The translations under genes and the position numbers were made by a program. Source: Lentisphaeria bacterium (GTDB lineage: Bacteria; Verrucomicrobiota; Lentisphaeria; Oligosphaerales; Oligosphaeraceae). Taken from it: 11,441 bases of DNA. The notes beneath the pieces are model-generated. The model was not told the DNA's origin. It ran no database searches and saw nothing but the letters and a program-made list of their open reading frames with translations. Below are positions 8,401 through 11,441 of the stretch, in pieces. The stretch's first letter is position 1. Every line of letters begins with the position of its first letter. The stretch covers positions 1 to 11,441 of the forward strand of contig JAEEXV010000404.1 in the NCBI GenBank assembly GCA_016287975.1. Reading direction: 5' to 3'.

Positions 8401-9973
8401 GGAGCTGCTGCACGACGGGGAAGCCCGTGCCCTTCGCGGCGATCTCCAGCCACGCCTCCGCCGCCATTTCGGGGACGGTGAAGCGGACTTCGCGCGCGCC
8501 CTTGGGCAGGGCGACGGCGGTGCCGGCGAGTTCGCGCAGGTCGCCGCCTCGGAAATGGAGAGTGGCGCCTGGGGAGACGCCGCCCTCCCACGCGAGGCGG
8601 CACTCGGCGCGGGGATCGAGGTGCGCGACGGGGATGGGCCGCCCTGGCGAGGCGTTCTCCGCGTCGGGGATGCGGTTGGCGAGCGTCTTCGCGCGGACGG
8701 CGGCGAGGCCCAGCCGCGCGGGTTCGCCGCCAGCCCATTTGAGTTCGTAGTTGGTCATGACGCCGCGCCACTCGCGCTGCGCCGCCAGGTCGATGACGAG
8801 GTCGTGCCATTCGCCGTCGGGAATCGCCGCCACGGGAAGGACGCGCACGGTGTGGCGCTTGCCGTCGGCGAGGTTGCTGCAGTCGAAGTGCCAGTATCCA
8901 GGAGCGTCGGCCTTCAGGCGGAACTCGATCTGCTTCACCGTCTCGGCGTCCCATTCAAGCCCCTGCTGGTGGAAGCACCCCGCCACCCCCGCCGAAGCCA
9001 TGGCCTCCACGGCATTGTCGGCAGGGGAGGGCGCCAGGCGGCTCAGGTGGACGGCGCGCCCCAGCGCCGCGCCACGGAACTCCAGCGCGGGGGTCGGGCG
9101 GCTCGTGAAGCGGGCGTTGCGGAAGGCGATGACGGGCGCCGCGCCCGCCTCGTCGGGCGTGAAGCGCAGTTCAAGGTCGACGAGACGCTCGCATTCGCCC
9201 CAGTGGGGCTGCCTGGTCAAGTCGAAGGCGACCCGCTGGTATTCCGCGTCGGCGGCCAGCGGCACGGGCGGCAGGGCGGTGCTCAGGCGCTTCCCGTCCT
9301 TGAGGAGGCTTGACGCGAGGCGCAGCCGCACTGCCGCGCTGCTCCTGCACTCGATTTCAAAGAAGGCCAGCGACTTCAGCGGGAGGTTGTTGTTCGGGCG
9401 GAAGAAGCCGCCTGGACGCCCCGCCGTCAGCGCGACGCCGTCCAGCGCCTCCCCAGAACGGCGCGCGCCCTGCTGCCCGAAGGTGAAGAGCTTCAGGGGA
9501 GGCGCCGCCTTCTCCCGCTTGGCGAAGCGGGCGTTGCGGAAGGCGATGACAGGCGCCGCGCCCGCCGTCTCGGGGACGAAGCGCAGTTCCATGTCGCCCA
9601 GGGTGTCGCATTCGGCCCAATGGGGCATGTCGGTGAGTTCGAAGACGATACGGTGGTATTGGCCGTCTCCCGCCAGCGCCACTGGCGGCAGGGAGGCGCT
9701 GATGCGTTTCCCGCCCTGGATCAGGCTCGCTGACAGGCGCAGCCGCACTGGCGCCGAACTCAGGCACTCGGTCTCGAACTGCGCGATCTCCTTCAGCGGG
9801 ATATTGTTGTTCGGGCGGTAGAAGCCACCTGGGCGCCCCGCCGTCAGCGCGACTTCGCCCAGCGCCTCCCCAGAACGGCGCGCGCCCTGCTGCCCGAAGG
9901 TGAAGAGCTTCAGGGGTTCGGCGGCAACAAGGGCGGCGCACAGCGCCAGCAGACATGGAAAGAGATTGCGCAT
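5477..9973 (-). CDS. Secreted multi-domain glycoside-hydrolase-like protein, GH42-like barrel with N-terminal beta-sandwich modules
   Basis: A 1498-residue exported protein, probably acting on a polysaccharide outside the cytoplasm. Residues 1-18 form a signal peptide (hydrophobic LFPCLLALCAALVAA, likely cut before E19). Residues 21-150 and 160-289 are near-identical beta-rich modules starting LKLFTFGQQGARRSG; residues about 298-430 look like a third, diverged copy. Residues 533-635 resemble the jelly-roll sugar-binding domain of GH2 or rhamnosidase proteins (WLWMQNAPGPVDRSIWFQRD, then DDSCYTYVNG). About 800-1210 is a probable TIM barrel of the GH-A clan, closest in style to GH42. Candidate acid/base is E954 or E959 in SFTENNCGEW; candidate nucleophile is E1141 in MIFTELDVRT. 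Residues 1225-1325 resemble the GH42 trimerisation domain, and a beta-rich tail follows. The start at 9973 is fixed by AGGAG 6 nt upstream and by the signal peptide; the ATG at 9988 lacks a ribosome-binding site. Family and substrate are not certain. Beta-galactosidase activity is one possibility only. Confidence 0.85.
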   Translation of the reverse strand: MRNLFPCLLALCAALVAAEPLKLFTFGQQGARRSGEALGEVALTAGRPGGFYRPNNNIPLKEIAQFETECLSSAPVRLRLSASLIQGGKRISASLPPVALAGDGQYHRIVFELTDMPHWAECDTLGDMELRFVPETAGAAPVIAFRNARFAKREKAAPPLKLFTFGQQGARRSGEALDGVALTAGRPGGFFRPNNNLPLKSLAFFEIECRSSAAVRLRLASSLLKDGKRLSTALPPVPLAADAEYQRVAFDLTRQPHWGECERLVDLELRFTPDEAGAAPVIAFRNARFTSRPTPALEFRGAALGRAVHLSRLAPSPADNAVEAMASAGVAGCFHQQGLEWDAETVKQIEFRLKADAPGYWHFDCSNLADGKRHTVRVLPVAAIPDGEWHDLVIDLAAQREWRGVMTNYELKWAGGEPARLGLAAVRAKTLANRIPDAENASPGRPIPVAHLDPRAECRLAWEGGVSPGATLHFRGGDLRELAGTAVALPKGAREVRFTVPEMAAEAWLEIAAKGTGFPVVQQLRYTPPAAAGRLFWRGKWLWMQNAPGPVDRSIWFQRDFDLEEAPQAAFIAAAGDDSCYTYVNGRFVGKTRRWSQTARYDITRLLRPGKNRISCRVKNIDSWGGFLADVYVRTAKGDLFLDTDEKWRCETKTNTDRTIPEADEPVVVLGDARIPPWKGGMLLRYAGPQGLLAPVKLEPGRMTVKVERMPPDEIKSLRFVTVDEQGRKLDFTLPVTPGSAQWKEGAEVAIRYPVPYHDRGKCRIFLEDDSVAIVGNPPVATLDKGTPTPPPLRRASWTGGPRPMLQFGDERIQPIFWQAPSTYGRNFLAGLPHFADNNFRSYRISASFQDYWKPDGTFDFSIFDKEVANLLTLKPDAVFAIQIYSFMPEWWLARNPDDLSRHYQGRPRDLWLDKQALASQKWLTEGEIPLKALIDHIKASGYADRVWGLSFTENNCGEWFWTSADANGQRSYAGYSPADYASYRAFLKRCYQTDEALAKAWGQPGLTFATVEMPYLEKARKGTVGTLLDAEKDRAMIDFFEFRSLALAEAIIHFGKFTKQETDGKWLVGAYYGYFSEMIANPRRNIQSNGHNGFLETARSPYVDFVHAPLRYTVRKTGQPGTMMQTWDTWTLHGKMIFTELDVRTSLGAVKDNAANIVYCGTPSVPLYDIGQFTRSFGMAAATGTSLYWYDLAHHQFDEKVLNRVISDLNDLYLKLPPVQGTTPCEVAVVSDRDSAWRTQFPAANSPNTIAAEALFHHFNELAVPFRSLTVSDLLDETIQVPPHKCYVMLTPVMLSRESRARLMQRFQREGASVVWLYAAGASYPERGPQAAFNGDFLGLQCRMELEEQCPAMATTPEWGAIECRANHATAPIFVPVAGFDQVLGRDAAERPLMVLKRLGGSAHYFTALPNLPTALYARILDRAAVRRYSKEPGRDQYWIGNDLLFLHAATNGDKRLALPRGLRARAIAGPFQGTLRDGDAFPARAGMTYGFLVERE
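9107..9913 (-). repeat. In-frame tandem duplication of an N-terminal module within the giant hydrolase-like gene
   Basis: Two copies with a 417-bp (139-codon) period encode residues 21-150 and 160-289 of the hydrolase-like protein. A 57-bp stretch is identical between 9443-9499 and 9860-9916, and the segment encoding VIAFRNARF recurs with the same offset. The period is a multiple of three, so gain or loss of a copy keeps the frame. A third, more diverged relative follows at about 8684-9082. Confidence 0.85.
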
Positions 9974-9979
9974 GGGTTG

Positions 9980-9984
9980 CTCCT
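9980..9984 (-). promoter_or_regulatory. Ribosome-binding site of the giant hydrolase-like gene
   Basis: AGGAG on the minus strand lies 6 nt before the ATG at 9973. It supports that start over the in-frame ATG at 9988, which would also put four extra residues before the signal-peptide methionine-arginine. Confidence 0.75.
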
Positions 9985-10014
9985 GCATTTCTGGGGAGAT
10001 CGGGAGAAACTATC

Positions 10015-10158
10015 CCCTTGGGTCCCTTGGGTCCCTTGGTCCCTTGGGTCCCTTGGGTCCCTTGGGTCCCTTGGGTCCCTTGGGTCCCTTTGGTCCCTTT
10101 GGTCCCTTTGGGTCCCTTGGGTCCCTTGGATCCCTTGGGTCCCTTGGGTCCCTTGGGC
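10015..10158. repeat. Tandem array of 16 units with a 9-bp period (CCCTTGGGT)
   Basis: Sixteen adjoining units fill most of the 188-nt spacer between the pseudopilin stop and the hydrolase-like start. Fourteen are 9 bp, one is 8 bp (10033-10040) and one is 10 bp (10104-10113), so total length remains 16 x 9 = 144. Variants are CCCTTTGGT (10086-10103), one CCCTTGGAT (10123-10131) and a final unit ending GGGC. Every unit has hairpin potential because CCC and GGG alternate. In transcription sense it reads AAGGGACCC, which in all forward frames would encode tripeptides such as KGP, RDP or GTQ. The array starts three bases past the pseudopilin stop codon, so it is untranslated unless that stop is read through. 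Confidence 0.95.
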
Positions 10159-10161
10159 TTC

Positions 10162-10872
10162 CTACTTCCGCGGGATGCCGTCGATGTACCACCACATGTA
10201 GTTCCACATGCAGCCTGCGGCGGTGGTGATGCCTGGGTTGTAGGTGTAGCTGCTGACATGGCCGCCGAGGAAGAGCGAGTTGGTGTTCTGCGGGTGGTTG
10301 GCGACCCAGTCGGCCTTGCCGGTGTAGCAGCTGATGTCGGAGAGGACGGCGGTCTGTCCGCGGTCGCGCCCGATGATGTAGTTGGCCATCTCCATGCCGT
10401 GCCCCGCCTGCACCTCGCTCTGGTACTTGTGGCCCTTGTCGATGTTGTTGCGGTCCACGATCAGGCAGAAGTAGCTGATGCGGTTCTCCTTGCCCCAGTT
10501 TCCGTTGTCGCTGGGGCATTTGAAGAAGCGCTTCTGGGCGTTCGACCACGACTCGACGCCCTCCCCGCCGCCGATGTACTTGCCGTAGTACAGGGTGTAG
10601 GCGAAGGACTTTCCCAGCACCTTGTCCATCACGTAGCCGTTGACGAGCGGGGCGTTGCAGGTCGCGCAGTGCGGTCCGCCAGGGAGCATGCTGTTGTTGT
10701 CGTCCGCGTACATGTACATCGCCAGTCCGATCTGCTTCAGGTTCGAGATGCAGTTGGTGCTGCGCGCCTTCTCCCGCGCCTTCGCCAGCGCGGGCAGGAG
10801 CATGCTCGCCAGGATGGCGATGATCGCGATGACCACGAGGAGTTCGATCAGGGTGAAGAGGTGTTTTTTCAT
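10162..10872 (-). CDS. Pseudopilin with prepilin-type N-terminal cleavage/methylation domain
   Basis: A 236-residue type II secretion or type IV pilus-like pseudopilin, expected to be cut and methylated by a prepilin peptidase and anchored in the inner membrane by its N-terminal helix. The leader is MKKHL and the processed helix [24 protein letters not shown], with the key glutamate at mature position 5 (E10). The residue before the cleavage point is leucine instead of the usual glycine. The globular part has cysteine pairs (CATC at 69-72) and ends with [14 protein letters not shown] (199-212), a pattern typical of the many pseudopilin paralogues in Lentisphaerota and Planctomycetota. The start at 10872 is chosen for the leader and AGGA 8 nt upstream; the frame is open much further upstream but there runs over the preceding gene. 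It lies 23 nt after the M24-fold gene and probably shares its transcript. Such proteins in this group are often scattered singly, so a dedicated link to the downstream hydrolase-like gene is unproven. Confidence 0.93.
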   Translation of the reverse strand: MKKHLFTLIELLVVIAIIAILASMLLPALAKAREKARSTNCISNLKQIGLAMYMYADDNNSMLPGGPHCATCNAPLVNGYVMDKVLGKSFAYTLYYGKYIGGGEGVESWSNAQKRFFKCPSDNGNWGKENRISYFCLIVDRNNIDKGHKYQSEVQAGHGMEMANYIIGRDRGQTAVLSDISCYTGKADWVANHPQNTNSLFLGGHVSSYTYNPGITTAAGCMWNYMWWYIDGIPRK

Positions 10873-10895
10873 GGCCGTTGTCCTGGGGTTGGGGG

Positions 10896-11441
10896 TTACT
10901 CGACTTCGGCGCAGTGCAGCGCGTCCATCTTGGGGCTCAGGGGGACGGGGCCGTCCTCGGTGATTTCGAAGCCGGTCTCGATGCGGGAACCGTGCCACTG
11001 CGGGTGGCCGAAGAAACTGACGTCCACGCAGACGGTCATGCCTGGCTGGAGGACATCGTCGCTGTTGGGGCCGAAGAAGGGGCATTCGGCCTCGTGGATG
11101 CCGATGGTGTGGGCGAACGGGCAGATGAGGTAGCCGTCGAGGCCGTGCTTCTCGCAGAAGCGGCGCGCAGGCGCGTCGATGTCGCGGCCGATGGCGCCTG
11201 GCTTCAGCATGGCGCGGGTGAGGCGGAATGCCTCGCGCAGCACCTTCAGGCACTCCTTCTGGTCGGCGGTGTATTCGCCCGAGACGGGCAGGTAGTCGCC
11301 CATGACGCCCGCATAGCCCGCGACCTTCGGCGCCAGCCCGATCATCACCGTCTCCCCCGCGGCCAGCGTCTTGCCGCTCGCGGTCGGCACGACCGCGTTC
11401 GCGCGCGCCCCCGAGCCGACGATCGCGGTGAAGCCGAAGCC
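10896..11441 (-). CDS. M24 family (creatinase / Xaa-Pro aminopeptidase fold) protein, C-terminal part only
   Basis: The last 181 residues of a pita-bread-fold protein; the 5' end lies beyond the window. Visible hallmarks are IVGSGARAN at the start, [15 protein letters not shown] (residues 107-121), LQPGMTV (131-137) and [13 protein letters not shown] (152-164). Canonical M24 peptidases bind two metals through D, D, H, E and E. Here H111 and the last acid E155 are present, but the first aspartate position seems to be G35, the second V46 (although D49 is near), and the glutamate of the usual EPG motif is D140 in CVDVSF. The histidine normally found near the segment start is also absent. This resembles creatinase-type relatives that work without metal, or a variant metal site; peptidase activity should not be assumed. 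It ends 23 nt before the pseudopilin ATG in the same direction, suggesting an operon. Confidence 0.88.
   Translation of the reverse strand, partial: GFGFTAIVGSGARANAVVPTASGKTLAAGETVMIGLAPKVAGYAGVMGDYLPVSGEYTADQKECLKVLREAFRLTRAMLKPGAIGRDIDAPARRFCEKHGLDGYLICPFAHTIGIHEAECPFFGPNSDDVLQPGMTVCVDVSFFGHPQWHGSRIETGFEITEDGPVPLSPKMDALHCAEVE

Noticed and set aside
5363..9313. Open reading frame of 1316 codons on the plus strand opposite the giant hydrolase-like gene
   Set aside because: It is antisense to a gene with signal peptide, ribosome-binding site and recognisable domains. Its translation is low-complexity, dominated by G, A, V, E and R with no domain, as expected when high third-position GC removes stops from the opposite strand.
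10015..10158. CRISPR array
   Set aside because: The units are 9 bp and contiguous, with no unique spacers and no cas genes nearby.
9974..10259. Collagen-like protein encoded by the 9-bp array (KGP or GTQ tripeptides)
   Set aside because: The frames that read through the array overlap the pseudopilin and hydrolase-like genes out of frame, lack starts with ribosome-binding sites, and the pseudopilin frame stops before the array. Gly-X-Y periodicity is an automatic result of the 9-bp unit.

Overview
The window is a GC-rich chromosomal segment, probably from the PVC superphylum and most likely Lentisphaerota (Victivallales-like) or a close relative such as Kiritimatiellota. The basis is indirect. 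It has a short pseudopilin of the [16 protein letters not shown] type common in that group, next to very large secreted glycoside-hydrolase-like proteins, a Gfo/Idh/MocA oxidoreductase and a solitary AAA/DUF4143 ATPase. No rRNA, tRNA, CRISPR array, phage gene or transposase was seen. The taxonomic call is inference.

Layout: the 3' part of an RNase E/G gene enters from the left on the plus strand (1-1142). It converges on six minus-strand genes that fill the rest of the window. In their direction of transcription these are: (1) the C-terminal part of an M24 creatinase/aminopeptidase-fold protein (11441-10896); (2) a type II secretion-like pseudopilin (10872-10162); (3) a 1498-residue secreted multi-domain glycoside-hydrolase-like protein (9973-5477); (4) a 456-residue probable TIM-barrel protein of unassigned family (5258-3888); (5) a DUF4143-type ATPase (3648-2404); (6) a Gfo/Idh/MocA oxidoreductase (2361-1210).

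Genes 1 and 2 are 23 nt apart and look co-transcribed. Genes 2 and 3 are separated by 188 nt, most of it a 16-copy tandem repeat with a 9-bp unit. Genes 3 and 4 are separated by 218 nt rich in inverted and short direct repeats. Genes 4 and 5 are separated by 239 nt that turn strongly AT-rich. The ATPase is visibly less GC-rich than its neighbours (a sampled 60-base line is 50% G+C, against 70% for a line in the hydrolase-like gene), which suggests separate acquisition.

Functionally the region reads as a carbohydrate-degradation neighbourhood. A large exported hydrolase would act outside the cytoplasm, the unassigned barrel protein could act on released oligosaccharides, and the oxidoreductase could convert a sugar or sugar derivative. 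The pseudopilin may belong to an export or surface-filament system. These links rest on proximity only. I see no clear evidence of a wholly new system. The most unusual items are the 9-bp repeat array, the three related N-terminal modules of the giant protein (two almost identical in DNA), the unassigned barrel protein with a CxCxxC cluster, and an M24-fold protein that seems to lack most metal ligands.
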